Source: CAZOKN01 sp964580525 (GTDB taxonomy: Bacteria; Pseudomonadota; Alphaproteobacteria; Rickettsiales; UBA6187). From it: 33,089 nt of DNA. The position numbers were made by a program, and so were the translations under genes. Below, in pieces: positions 23,259 through 32,170 of the stretch (the stretch's first letter is position 1; every line of letters begins with the position of its first letter). The notes below the pieces were generated by a model, which was not told the DNA's origin, did not search any database, and was given only the letters and a program-made list of their open reading frames with translations. The stretch is taken from the NCBI GenBank assembly GCA_964580525.1, contig CAZOKN010000021.1:1-33089 (forward strand), read 5' to 3'.

Positions 23259-26200
23259 TTATTTTCTTGTTCTTGGGTCATTATTCTTTGGATCAAACTC
23301 CTTTATGAAGTCATAAATTGACTCTTTCTTCGGCTGAACAGGAGGAACATTAGCCCTAGAAGGAATACCAGCTGCAAATGATCTTGTATTGTTTGCACCA
23401 TTATTCTTTGGATCAAATTCCTTTATGAAGTTATGAATTGACTCTTTCTTCGGCTGAACAGGAGGAACATTAGCCCTAGAAGGAATACCAGCTGCAAATG
23501 ATCTTGTATTGTTCACATAAGTCTTTTGCCTTCCAGATGACAAATCTAATGCAACCGGGAAAGGACTAGGATTCGGTGAAGGCTGTTTAGAAACACCCTT
23601 ATTTACAACAGGATCTTTAGTAGCCAAACGCGAAGCATTCACAACAGGCTGCTGTTTTGGAGAAGAGTTCTCCTGTTTAGCGGGCTGCTGAGTTTGCATT
23701 GCTAATAATTCCCTAATATCTTGACTAACTTTATAAGCTTCTTTCATATCCTTAGAGGCAATAAAGCTAGCTTGAATATCTTGCAATGCGTCAATCTGAC
23801 TCTGAATAACATCAGCAACAGGTGTAGACGATCCAGGAGCAGATTTAGTATATATAGTAGAATCAAGCGGAGTACGTTTTTTATTATTTTTAGATAAAAT
23901 TTCCGCTGCAGCTTTTTCTTGAGCTTCAATAGCAGCTTTTTCTTCAGGCGTTAAGATTCCGTCTAAAAGAGAAGTAAAGCTATCGCTATAAGCTATAGGC
24001 ATTCTTCTTGGCTCCGGTGTCGGCGTGCTCGTTACCGGCGGTATCGGTGGAAAAGTTGCATCCGATATATCTTCTGATGAAGAAGATATAGGACTAGCAG
24101 AACGCAAAGGTTCGGCATTCAGTATAGCCTCTATATCTCTACCTTCACCTTTAAGATCGCTTATAAATCCATCCAGTATAGAAATTGACTCAACACCATC
24201 GGCAATATGATATTTTTTAGCCGTTTGAGGAAAAAGAACATTAATGTTCGCACAAATATCTTTATTACTATATATACCTTTAGCAGGTACTACACCCATA
24301 GCTCTCAAATTTTCTTCACTCAAAATAACGTCATATTTAGCAAAATTATCTCTAAATATTTTCTTTTGTTCATCCGTGTATTTTCTTCCTGCTTTTCTTA
24401 CAGTGCCATCTTCACGTCCCCTTGGAGATGAATCCACCTGCCCTGTTCCAAAATCAAAATCATCACCTAACAATCCTGATAAATCTTGAGGTACAGGCAC
24501 GTCTTCTCCTGAGCTTTGAAGCAAACCACCTAACGCACGCTTCGCTGTCCTGTCAGTTGGTAAGCCATTAGACTGATTAAAATTATCTACCACTGGCGTT
24601 GCAGGTTGCGGCGGCCTATCTTCAGACATACTAGCACTTGGAGAACCAGAAAACGCTTCTCCATCTTTTATATCAATCTGATTATCTCTTTTATCTTTCA
24701 TTTTTTTCCTTGTAAATTCTCTCAATCTCAAATCTCTAGCAACTATTTTTTCAGAAAGTGCAGCTTCAAACCTAGCTTCTTCTTGCGGATTCAACCCGTT
24801 ACAAATAACAAAATTCTCTACGTCATTAAGAAGAGGATCTTTACCTTGCATTTGTCTTATATTTCTAATAGTCGCCCCAATAGTCCTTATCCTTTCGGCT
24901 TGCAATTTTGCAGATTCTTCCGGAGATCTTCTCAAATCTGCAAGAATTTCATCCCTTGATTGAGAAGGACATGCTTTTTCTAATGCTACCGCTTTTATCA
25001 ATTCTAATTCAAAACCTTCATTAATGCTGTACTGAATCTTACCACTAACATTTACGACAGGAATGTTTATCAACATCTCTTCATAAATGTCCTTAGCGGT
25101 TTTATTACCGTCAATTATCTCATCAAGTTTTGTTTTTTCAAAACGTCCTCCCTTTTGACCAATCTCTCGTATATAGTCAATCTGGGATTTTGTAAATTTA
25201 GCACTATAACTAAATTCATCACCTTCTTTAGGACGCAAAACTTTATTAGCAAAAGCTATACAGAATTGTGTTTGTAAATCTAAAGCAATAGCATCTACCC
25301 TTCCAACATTATCTTTGTTAGCTTGTATATTTTGGCGAGCTCTTTTTATACTAAAATCCAAAGAATCATCAGCAGTGATTTTTGATAAATCCGGTAATGT
25401 AGTAGGATTTGGAGCTATATTATCATCCTCGTGTTCTACAAAACTATCTACTCCATCCAATTCAGAATCTGATATTTGTCCATCTTCGTCAGAACTTATC
25501 GATTCATCTAACCCTTTATCAGTTCTTATCTTTGGCATTTCTTTTTCCTTTGTTTCTGTTTGCGATGATGTTTTATCAGATGCGTTTAATTTTTTCGACC
25601 CAAAAAAACTTTCTTTCATTTTATTAACACTACTATTACCAATTTTCTTTTCTAGTGTCTCTTCTGCAGGTGAAGCAGAAGTTTCTAACTGAGAAGTCGA
25701 TAAAACCGGAGTTTGAGGTTGTCCAGAAGCTTGAGCCAATCTGCTAATAGGCGCATAATGATCATGCTTTGGTGTTACAGCAGGTGTCTTTTTACTAGTA
25801 ACTTCTGGTGTTTTTCTTAAATCTTCATCTTTAGGAGCTACAGGAACCGGCCCTCTTTTTACCGAAGATGACACTACAGGCGATTTATCATCCTTTCGTG
25901 CTTTAGCAGATTCTTTTTTACTAGCAACTTCTGGTGTTTTTCTTGACTCTTCTTCCTTAGGAGCCACAGGAACTGGCCTTCTTTTCACCGAAGGTTCATG
26001 TTTAGTAGCCTTCTTTGTTGTTTTAGAAGATGCCTTCACAACTGATACTTCGCTAAATACAATATCCGATTCATTATCAGACTTACTTGTAGTTTGAGAA
26101 GATTTAGCTATATCTAATTCTTCCTTTTTAGGCCAAAACAGATCTTCAGCAGCTTTTCTGTCATCAGCACTATTGGTCATATTGACTTTTTTTGTCAAAT

Positions 26201-29200
26201 TATCATGAAGATTTGCCAAATAATTATCAACTTTCTCAGAACTATCCAAAAGTAATTCGGCTATCTTTGCCTTTATATCTTTTTGGCAATTTTGTTTTTG
26301 TTTTTCAAGTGCCGCTTTTTCTTCTTGTGTTGCATAACCAAAAATTCTCTTCTTAGTAAGCTCTCCAGTTAATCTAACATGATCCGAAAAAAGACGATCG
26401 ATTTCTTTACTCGCTTGCTCTATCTCTTCATCACTTTTCGTAGACGACTCAGTGTCTAAAGACAGCAATTGTGAATCTTGAGCAGCAAAATTTTCAGGCA
26501 ATAAAAGTTCTAGACTCTTTCTTTTGCTAAGTTCTTCGATAGCATCATTAACTTCTATAAGAGCTTTTTTGCCGTGTTTTGACGAATCTTCTGAAAGTAA
26601 TTGTTGTTTAGCAACCAATGCGTCTAAGAGAGTCCTAGACTTATCTTGTAATTCACCTATTTCACCCACAAGAATAGAAGAAACAGCGTAATTTTCTAAA
26701 ACACCTTCTAATTTTCTTTCTCTTTCTGCCACCTCATCAGAAAGTTTTCTCAATCCCTTTTTAATATTTTTAACAGGACTTGCAACACTTCTGGCTGATG
26801 ATTCTTCAAGTCTTTGTTCAAGAGCTGTAGCATCTTCTTCTTTCTTTCTACCAAGATTGTCAACTTCCTCAATGATTTTTGCAGTAGGCGTTATCTTATC
26901 AAGCAACTTCTTATCTGCTTTATCTTTTCTTTCAGATTCTCCATTGTGTTTTCTTAATAAATCGCCGTGATTTTCTCTAAGAATATTTATTAACTCCTCA
27001 CGATTATGGTTGAGTGATTCTATCTTATCATCGTGGTTAGTGTCTTGTGGTCCCCTATTTAATTTCAATGACTTTAATTCTGATTCTAAAGCAGCAAGCT
27101 CAACTATATACTGTTCCCCTGTTTTTTGTGGAACAGAAGGTTGTTGCTCTGAAGCAGGAGCTTCTTTTCGCTTATGCTTTCTATGTTTTCTGTGCTTACT
27201 CTCACCATCCTCAGTTTTCTTCGAGCTAGGTTTTTTAGGAGAAGAAGAAGGATTTTCTTTCGAAACTTCTTTCTTAGCCTTATCCCTTCTAAATCTTTCA
27301 GTTGGAGTTGGAGGAATTTCCCCTAATGGCACATGAACCCCAGCAGGCTTTTGTGATTCTAGCGATTTCGTTAATGAATCAATAACATCAGTTTCTGACT
27401 GAGGTTTTGCTTCATGAGAAGACGATTCATTAGACCGTTGTAAATCTTCAATTAATCCTTCTATTTCCACATCATCATCATGCTTTTTAAGAAGAGTGTC
27501 TAATTTTTTCTCCATATCGGCAGGATTTGTGTTATCTACTGACTTTGGAGCGTCTGAATCTAATGACCGGCTTGAGCTTTCAGTTTCTTCTATAATTTGC
27601 TTTATCAAATCTTCATCTGGATCACTTTTTGGCTCAGCAAAAGAATCTACAAAAGTATCTAACTGTTGTATTGACTGTCTAGAAGGTACATCACCTACTG
27701 ATGTATTATTCAACGGCTTTTCTAATGATTTCATCAATCTATCTAGTTCTTCGTCGTCTACAGGCTGTACCGGAACAGAAGCTTTAGGAGCAGAAGGCGC
27801 AGACGAACTTTCAAGCGATGAACGCTTAGGATTTGAACCAGAAACAGCCTGAGGCGCTGGAGCTTTTATAAGATCTAATTCTTTTTCGTTCAATTTGTCC
27901 AATTGTCTTTTTAGACTTTCAGCCTCCTTCTGCATTTCAAGATCTTCTAAATCATCTGTTAAAGGCTGCGCCGGAACAGCAGAATCCCTAGGTTCAGTTT
28001 TAGGGCTGGAAGGCGAAGCAGCAACAGGAGTCGGCTGTGCCGGTGGCGGAGTTATTGTAATTGATGGAAAAGTTTGCTTTCGTGCAGAAACTGGAGTTCT
28101 TGCTACTTCAAGTAAGTCATCCAATGCATCATCAATATTAATAAAACTAGACTTTCTTGCATGCGAAACAGGAGGTGTAGAAGAAACAGGAGGCTTTTCT
28201 GATTCCTTTTTTCGCAATTTAGCATTCTCAGCTTGAAGTCTAGCAATAAGTACATCCTTCTCTATTTCGCCGAACATCTTATCGAGTCCAGCTTTTATAT
28301 CTTCATTATCGCTCTCTTTTATCTTTTTCTTGTACTTTTCCTCTAATTCTTGCACAAGCGTGTTGAATTCAGCATCGTCTTTTCTGAGTACCGACTTTCT
28401 TCCTATTAATTTATCAATATTTTCTGGATGTTCCTTAGCATATTCTTCTACAAATTCGTCTAATTCTGCTAGATCCGCTTCTTGTTCTATTTGTTGTATA
28501 AATTCAGGATCAATTTGTTGTATAAATTCAGGATCTTCTTCAGCTGCATCCAAAAATGCATCCAAAGCGTCAGCCTCATCCAATGGAATATTTTTAGACT
28601 TCCTTTTTTCTAAATCCGCAGCAACCTCTCGTCTTCCATCAAAAGATGCAGAGTGCCCATCTCTTTTAGATTGGCGGCCACTCTCAGATGATGTCGATAA
28701 TATTGATGTGTCTTCCTTCATCAATGAAGCTGACGGCTTTATGCTGGCAATTTCTTCATCAGTCATTTTAAAATCTTTTTTGGCTCTTTCGACGAAATTT
28801 TTTAGCTTCTTATCAAGACCATTTCTTGCCTTTTCAAAATTTTTCTTTTGACTTTGATACTCCAAAAGATCTTCTTTATTAGATTTAATCGCCGCCTCTT
28901 TTCTCTCGATTTCTGTAGCCTCTTTTAATGCCCCAATCTCTTCTTCTTTCCTGCGAATAGCACTTTCGAATGTTTTAATTTTTTGATCATTTTCTATTAT
29001 AAAGCGATCGGTTTCACTTTGTTCATGTCTAACCAAAGCTATTTCACGAATCATTTCTTCTTTGGTATTAATTTTCTGTGACAAGATTTTAGAAAGTCCA
29101 TTTGGTTGAGAATCCACATCACCAGCAGGCACACCAGATTCTTCACGCGAATTAGATCTTTTATCAGCGTCATCTTTCGAAGATTCTAAATTTTTGTCTA

Positions 29201-30734
29201 ATAATTCTCTATATGCAGCAGTTTCGCCAAAACTAAGGATTAAACGCTTAGAGTTTACTCGGCCGTATCTATTATCTCGAGTCGTTCCTTTTAACGAATT
29301 ATCTTTAGGTTTTTTCCCCGCGCTTTCAACTTTATTTTCAGGAGCACCAGCGGCTTCAACCTTTTTTGCTAGTTCTTTTTTAGCGCTTGGAAAAGCTTTT
29401 TCTTCAAATTCATCAATTTTTTCCTGCGTCATACCAACTTGTTTAGCCAATTGAGCTAGCTTTTCAAAATTTGCAGGATATTTTTCCCATCTCGCTTCTA
29501 TTTTTCTTATTTCTGCCTCTATTTTTTTATTATCTGGAGAATGTTTTAAAAACGCTCGATTATTAGCCAAGGCCTCTCTATCTTTTTGAATTTTTTGCAC
29601 AATATCCGTCAAATGAACTATGGCATCACCTATATTATAAGCCTCTCTCGAGGCATCTTTTAATGGAGTATTAACCGACTCTTTCAGATCTTCGAGATTA
29701 TCAGAGGCCTCACCACTGTTTGGAGCTTTAGGCTCCTCAAGCCCATTTAAAATCCCATCAATAGAATCTTCTTGTTTTGGAGGACGCTTTTTAGAAGAAT
29801 CGTCATCCAAAGTAGCAATAATTTCTTTTACATCTTTAGATTCCAATTGATCGTCTTTTTTTGCTACTCTTCTTCCTCTTCCTTTGCTTTGTTTTTCTTC
29901 TAATTTTTTTTCCTCTTTTTCTTTTTTATCCAATAGATTAAGTTGAAAAGCTAATGTACCCAAAGAGATATCTTTATTAGGCTTTGGACTTGATTTTGGC
30001 TCGCTTGGCTGTGGCGATGTCGGTGCATTCCACTGTATTTTAGAACGTGTAACAGGAGAAGGGCTCGGAACTTTCAACTTAGGCAAAGCAGAAGACGCGT
30101 CCAAAGCAGGGCTTTCCGGTTTTGAAGATTCAAATGCCGATTTAGCACGACGAAGCGTATCAAACGCAAGTGGATTTTCAGGTACTTCCAACACAGGTGG
30201 TCTTGGTAATGCATCTGGTCTTTTAGGAAGAACGCTAGGAATTGCAGAAGGAGTTGCGTTTTCAGCTTTAATTTTGTTTCGTCTTTCTTCTACTTTTTTT
30301 GCGACTCCAGGCATTGCTAGCAATGTATCCAATTCCTTATTGGCTACTAAAATAAGATTATCAGTAATTTTTCCACTCAGCTCTCTTACAGCTCCATTGC
30401 CACTTTCTTTTTGTTTCAATTTTTTTGCAACTTCCGAATCTAAACTGCTTATCAAAAACATAGCTCTATCTGCGTAATATTCCGCAGGAATAATTTTCCT
30501 CATCGCCTCTATGGCAGTTGTTATTTCTAAAGGCTTTACGGCATCTATGTTTTTATTTTCTCTTAACAAGCGTTCCAGAGTTTCTTTATCGGCAATCAGC
30601 TGCTCTTCAGTAACTGAATTGTTATCTTTTTTATACTTTTTTATATTTTCCTGCACTGCTTTTAAGCCAGATTCTATCTCTTTTCTTGCAGTTTTCGTCA
30701 GTTTCTTTGACTCTTTTTTAAGATTTTTAGGCAT
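23259..30734 (-). CDS. Giant, largely disordered 2491-residue protein of unknown function
   Basis: I recognise no family. The protein is rich in Lys, Glu, Ser, Pro and Asp, with no signal peptide, membrane segment or enzyme motif. Pro/Ser linkers alternate with Lys/Glu coiled coils (about residues 560-660 and 1200-1500). One more compact region lies near residues 1850-2080. Short acidic-leucine motifs recur between linkers (ELDRLMKSLEKP, DDALDDLLEVA, KLDTLLKKH, SIDGILNGLEE), together with FPPIPP. It contains three internal repeats, the last a 40-residue tandem duplication at the C-terminus. The ATG at 30734 has GGTGG five bases upstream; the longer frame begins with TTG. A degenerate CtrA box and -10 precede it. 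A scaffold or host-directed effector is plausible, but the function is unknown. Confidence 0.85.
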   Translation of the reverse strand: MPKNLKKESKKLTKTARKEIESGLKAVQENIKKYKKDNNSVTEEQLIADKETLERLLRENKNIDAVKPLEITTAIEAMRKIIPAEYYADRAMFLISSLDSEVAKKLKQKESGNGAVRELSGKITDNLILVANKELDTLLAMPGVAKKVEERRNKIKAENATPSAIPSVLPKRPDALPRPPVLEVPENPLAFDTLRRAKSAFESSKPESPALDASSALPKLKVPSPSPVTRSKIQWNAPTSPQPSEPKSSPKPNKDISLGTLAFQLNLLDKKEKEEKKLEEKQSKGRGRRVAKKDDQLESKDVKEIIATLDDDSSKKRPPKQEDSIDGILNGLEEPKAPNSGEASDNLEDLKESVNTPLKDASREAYNIGDAIVHLTDIVQKIQKDREALANNRAFLKHSPDNKKIEAEIRKIEARWEKYPANFEKLAQLAKQVGMTQEKIDEFEEKAFPSAKKELAKKVEAAGAPENKVESAGKKPKDNSLKGTTRDNRYGRVNSKRLILSFGETAAYRELLDKNLESSKDDADKRSNSREESGVPAGDVDSQPNGLSKILSQKINTKEEMIREIALVRHEQSETDRFIIENDQKIKTFESAIRRKEEEIGALKEATEIERKEAAIKSNKEDLLEYQSQKKNFEKARNGLDKKLKNFVERAKKDFKMTDEEIASIKPSASLMKEDTSILSTSSESGRQSKRDGHSASFDGRREVAADLEKRKSKNIPLDEADALDAFLDAAEEDPEFIQQIDPEFIQQIEQEADLAELDEFVEEYAKEHPENIDKLIGRKSVLRKDDAEFNTLVQELEEKYKKKIKESDNEDIKAGLDKMFGEIEKDVLIARLQAENAKLRKKESEKPPVSSTPPVSHARKSSFINIDDALDDLLEVARTPVSARKQTFPSITITPPPAQPTPVAASPSSPKTEPRDSAVPAQPLTDDLEDLEMQKEAESLKRQLDKLNEKELDLIKAPAPQAVSGSNPKRSSLESSSAPSAPKASVPVQPVDDEELDRLMKSLEKPLNNTSVGDVPSRQSIQQLDTFVDSFAEPKSDPDEDLIKQIIEETESSSRSLDSDAPKSVDNTNPADMEKKLDTLLKKHDDDVEIEGLIEDLQRSNESSSHEAKPQSETDVIDSLTKSLESQKPAGVHVPLGEIPPTPTERFRRDKAKKEVSKENPSSSPKKPSSKKTEDGESKHRKHRKHKRKEAPASEQQPSVPQKTGEQYIVELAALESELKSLKLNRGPQDTNHDDKIESLNHNREELINILRENHGDLLRKHNGESERKDKADKKLLDKITPTAKIIEEVDNLGRKKEEDATALEQRLEESSARSVASPVKNIKKGLRKLSDEVAERERKLEGVLENYAVSSILVGEIGELQDKSRTLLDALVAKQQLLSEDSSKHGKKALIEVNDAIEELSKRKSLELLLPENFAAQDSQLLSLDTESSTKSDEEIEQASKEIDRLFSDHVRLTGELTKKRIFGYATQEEKAALEKQKQNCQKDIKAKIAELLLDSSEKVDNYLANLHDNLTKKVNMTNSADDRKAAEDLFWPKKEELDIAKSSQTTSKSDNESDIVFSEVSVVKASSKTTKKATKHEPSVKRRPVPVAPKEEESRKTPEVASKKESAKARKDDKSPVVSSSVKRGPVPVAPKDEDLRKTPEVTSKKTPAVTPKHDHYAPISRLAQASGQPQTPVLSTSQLETSASPAEETLEKKIGNSSVNKMKESFFGSKKLNASDKTSSQTETKEKEMPKIRTDKGLDESISSDEDGQISDSELDGVDSFVEHEDDNIAPNPTTLPDLSKITADDSLDFSIKRARQNIQANKDNVGRVDAIALDLQTQFCIAFANKVLRPKEGDEFSYSAKFTKSQIDYIREIGQKGGRFEKTKLDEIIDGNKTAKDIYEEMLINIPVVNVSGKIQYSINEGFELELIKAVALEKACPSQSRDEILADLRRSPEESAKLQAERIRTIGATIRNIRQMQGKDPLLNDVENFVICNGLNPQEEARFEAALSEKIVARDLRLREFTRKKMKDKRDNQIDIKDGEAFSGSPSASMSEDRPPQPATPVVDNFNQSNGLPTDRTAKRALGGLLQSSGEDVPVPQDLSGLLGDDFDFGTGQVDSSPRGREDGTVRKAGRKYTDEQKKIFRDNFAKYDVILSEENLRAMGVVPAKGIYSNKDICANINVLFPQTAKKYHIADGVESISILDGFISDLKGEGRDIEAILNAEPLRSASPISSSSEDISDATFPPIPPVTSTPTPEPRRMPIAYSDSFTSLLDGILTPEEKAAIEAQEKAAAEILSKNNKKRTPLDSTIYTKSAPGSSTPVADVIQSQIDALQDIQASFIASKDMKEAYKVSQDIRELLAMQTQQPAKQENSSPKQQPVVNASRLATKDPVVNKGVSKQPSPNPSPFPVALDLSSGRQKTYVNNTRSFAAGIPSRANVPPVQPKKESIHNFIKEFDPKNNGANNTRSFAAGIPSRANVPPVQPKKESIYDFIKEFDPKNNDPRTRK
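23279..23513 (-). repeat. 120-bp tandem duplication at the 3' end of the giant gene
   Basis: Segments 23279-23393 and 23399-23513 are identical except for three substitutions. The period is 120 bp, or 40 codons, so the frame is kept. Each copy encodes NNTRSFAAGIPSRANVPP followed by VQPKKESIxxFIKEFDPKNN. Such near-identity marks a recent duplication. Confidence 0.95.
25786..25996 (-). repeat. Diverged 42-codon internal repeat in the giant gene
   Basis: Two blocks 126 bp apart encode VKRxPVPVAPKxExxRKTPE followed by VxSKK. DNA identity across roughly 75 bp is high but well below that of the 3' duplication, so this event is older. Confidence 0.75.
28491..28535 (-). repeat. 24-bp tandem repeat in the giant gene
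   Basis: The 21-base string beginning TTGTTGTATAAATTC occurs at 28491-28511 and again at 28515-28535, encoding DPEFIQQI twice in a row. The unit of 8 codons preserves the frame. Confidence 0.85.
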
Positions 30735-30782
30735 AACAACCACCAATAAAATTTTCAAACTATAGGCCGAGTAAAATACGGC

Positions 30783-30801
30783 TACCCTTAATTAAAGGGT
30801 A
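30783..30801. promoter_or_regulatory. Palindrome in the leader of the giant gene
   Basis: TACCCTT, AATTA, AAGGGTA: a perfect 7-bp inverted repeat with a 5-nt centre, 49 nt upstream of the ATG at 30734 and downstream of the predicted start point. It may be an operator or an mRNA hairpin. It also overlaps a partial TTAA-N7-GTAA pattern (30788-30802). Confidence 0.4.
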
Positions 30802-30812
30802 ATTTATATAGC

Positions 30813-30844
30813 ACTATATCACTAAAATGTTAACTATTTTTTAC
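30813..30844 (-). promoter_or_regulatory. Degenerate CtrA-like box plus -10 element for the giant gene
   Basis: On the minus strand GTAA-N7-TTAA (plus 30830-30844; seven of eight half-site bases) is followed after exactly 11 nt by TATAGT (plus 30813-30818), one mismatch from the -10 consensus. The spacing equals that at 4927 and 19327. Transcription would start near 30806. Confidence 0.4.
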
Positions 30845-30864
30845 AAAATAATACATAAAAACTA

Positions 30865-30898
30865 AGAAAAACGCAGAAAACTCCAACTAAAAGTTGGA
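30865..30898 (-). terminator. Probable terminator of the 31048 gene
   Basis: TCCAACT (30882-30888), loop AAA, AGTTGGA (30892-30898): a perfect 7-bp stem. On the minus strand it is followed by GTTTTCTGCGTTTTT. It lies about 150 nt beyond the stop of the minus-strand gene and just upstream of the giant gene's promoter. Confidence 0.5.
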
Positions 30899-31047
30899 AG
30901 TCATGTATTAATTTTCTGTCTATAGTGGAGCTATCATTAAGATTGTGATAAAAAATGTGTTTTTTAGCTAGATTTTAAAATTATTCTGGCAGAAAAAAGA
31001 TAAGAGTGAGTTATATAATATTTAAAAGAATGGCAAACAAAAAATAC

Positions 31048-32052
31048 CTAAACTTCTATCTCTTCGGCTAATTTTAACTGATTTATTCTTTTTTCTGTAA
31101 GAATATTGAAATCTTCTTTTTCTTTTTCGTCAAATATTGCCAGTTCAAAAAGAGTTTTACAGGCCATTTTCAAGCCATTTTCAGCATTAGCAATTGCGGC
31201 CTTCCCCTGATAATCTTCCCCTACTCTGCCTCTAACATGCTGCGCGACATCTTTAATTTTTTCACCAGCATTTTCCTCGCCATGGCGATGTAATTCTGCT
31301 GATGATTTATCAAAAATTGTAGCCGAAATTATTTTAAATGCCTCTACCGATTTTTTAATATCATTTTCAGAAGCGAGATTTTTATCTAGCAAAACCGCTC
31401 CTTCCAACAAGTCTGCCAAATGATGGCCAGCTTTTGCAGCAATGAGATATCCCGGTTCGTCAGCATGCAAATCTATATATGGGCGCGCCAAGCGCGTATT
31501 ACCGCCAAAATCATATAATCTATCCTGCAATATTTTATCTTTATTATTCGAAGACGCGATTGAATGGAAAACCAAGCCGTCAATGCGCTCCGCCGCTTGC
31601 AGGGTTTTTTCACCAGACTGTCCCGCTAAAAGCGCGTTTTTTATATCGTTGCTAATCAAGCTCAAGTTAACCGCGATCATTCCCATAGCCGGGACATCGT
31701 AAACCGCGCGATTACGTTCATTTACCTTGTGCACAGCCTCCTGCAACAAATCAGGAAGTTTGCGCAAAGTATCATAAGCATCCGTACGTCCGCTTTCGAA
31801 ATCTTTTATTATTTGCGGCACCTGATCAAAATCATATTTGGATATACCATGCTCCGCCAACAATCTTTCCAGAAGGTGATGATCACAAACAGCATAAAGA
31901 TTGGTTTTTTTATAAGGTGAATCTTTCTCGGCCTTGTGCAAAACATGTAGCCCGGTTTGAAAATGCAAAACTTTGCTCTTATCAAATTTAACGAAGCTTT
32001 CCAGCAATTCGCCGGTGACTTTATCGAGGTTTTTTCTTATGTCTTCGACCAT
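31048..32052 (-). CDS. Hypothetical 334-residue helical protein
   Basis: Not recognised. The sequence is mostly alpha-helical with evenly spread charge and no signal peptide, membrane segment or low-complexity region, so it is probably a folded cytoplasmic or secreted protein. Notable stretches are NLYAVCDHHLLERLLAEHG, AVYDVPAMGMIAVNLSLISN, DEPGYLIAAKAGHHLADLLE and ELHRHGEENAGEKIKDVAQH. Several His residues cluster (CDHH, AGHH, HRHGEE), which might bind metal, but no known metal motif fits. The ATG at 32052 has AAGGCG six bases upstream. It diverges from the receiver operon and is followed by a terminator ahead of the giant gene, so it is a separate transcript. Confidence 0.8.
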   Translation of the reverse strand: MVEDIRKNLDKVTGELLESFVKFDKSKVLHFQTGLHVLHKAEKDSPYKKTNLYAVCDHHLLERLLAEHGISKYDFDQVPQIIKDFESGRTDAYDTLRKLPDLLQEAVHKVNERNRAVYDVPAMGMIAVNLSLISNDIKNALLAGQSGEKTLQAAERIDGLVFHSIASSNNKDKILQDRLYDFGGNTRLARPYIDLHADEPGYLIAAKAGHHLADLLEGAVLLDKNLASENDIKKSVEAFKIISATIFDKSSAELHRHGEENAGEKIKDVAQHVRGRVGEDYQGKAAIANAENGLKMACKTLFELAIFDEKEKEDFNILTEKRINQLKLAEEIEV

Positions 32053-32111
32053 TTTTACGCCTTATTTTGCGAAGAGCCGAATAATATCTAAAAATTTACA
32101 ACAATACAAGG

Positions 32112-32140
32112 TTGAAATGATTTTATCTAATGTATATTAT
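32112..32140 (+). promoter_or_regulatory. Promoter of the two-receiver operon
   Basis: TTGAAA (32112-32117), 17 bp, TATTAT (32135-32140): 10 of 12 matches. Transcription would begin near 32147. This excludes the upstream ATGs as starts and supports TTG at 32171. Confidence 0.55.
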
Positions 32141-32170
32141 AGGTTGAGTCAATGTGATTGGAGCTTACCT

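Noticed and set aside
23279..23513. Direct repeats considered as a CRISPR or mobile-element footprint
   Set aside because: There are only two copies of 120 bp, in frame within a coding region, with no short repeat-spacer pattern and no cas genes.
25315..25692. Plus-strand frames opposite the giant gene, several above 100 codons
   Set aside because: They are Ser/Phe-rich mirror frames of a Lys/Glu/Ser-rich gene. None has a ribosome site or family resemblance.
31973..32170. Upstream extension of the first receiver gene
   Set aside because: It overlaps the divergent gene and the promoter at 32112-32140 and adds residues no receiver has. TTG at 32171 has a ribosome site.
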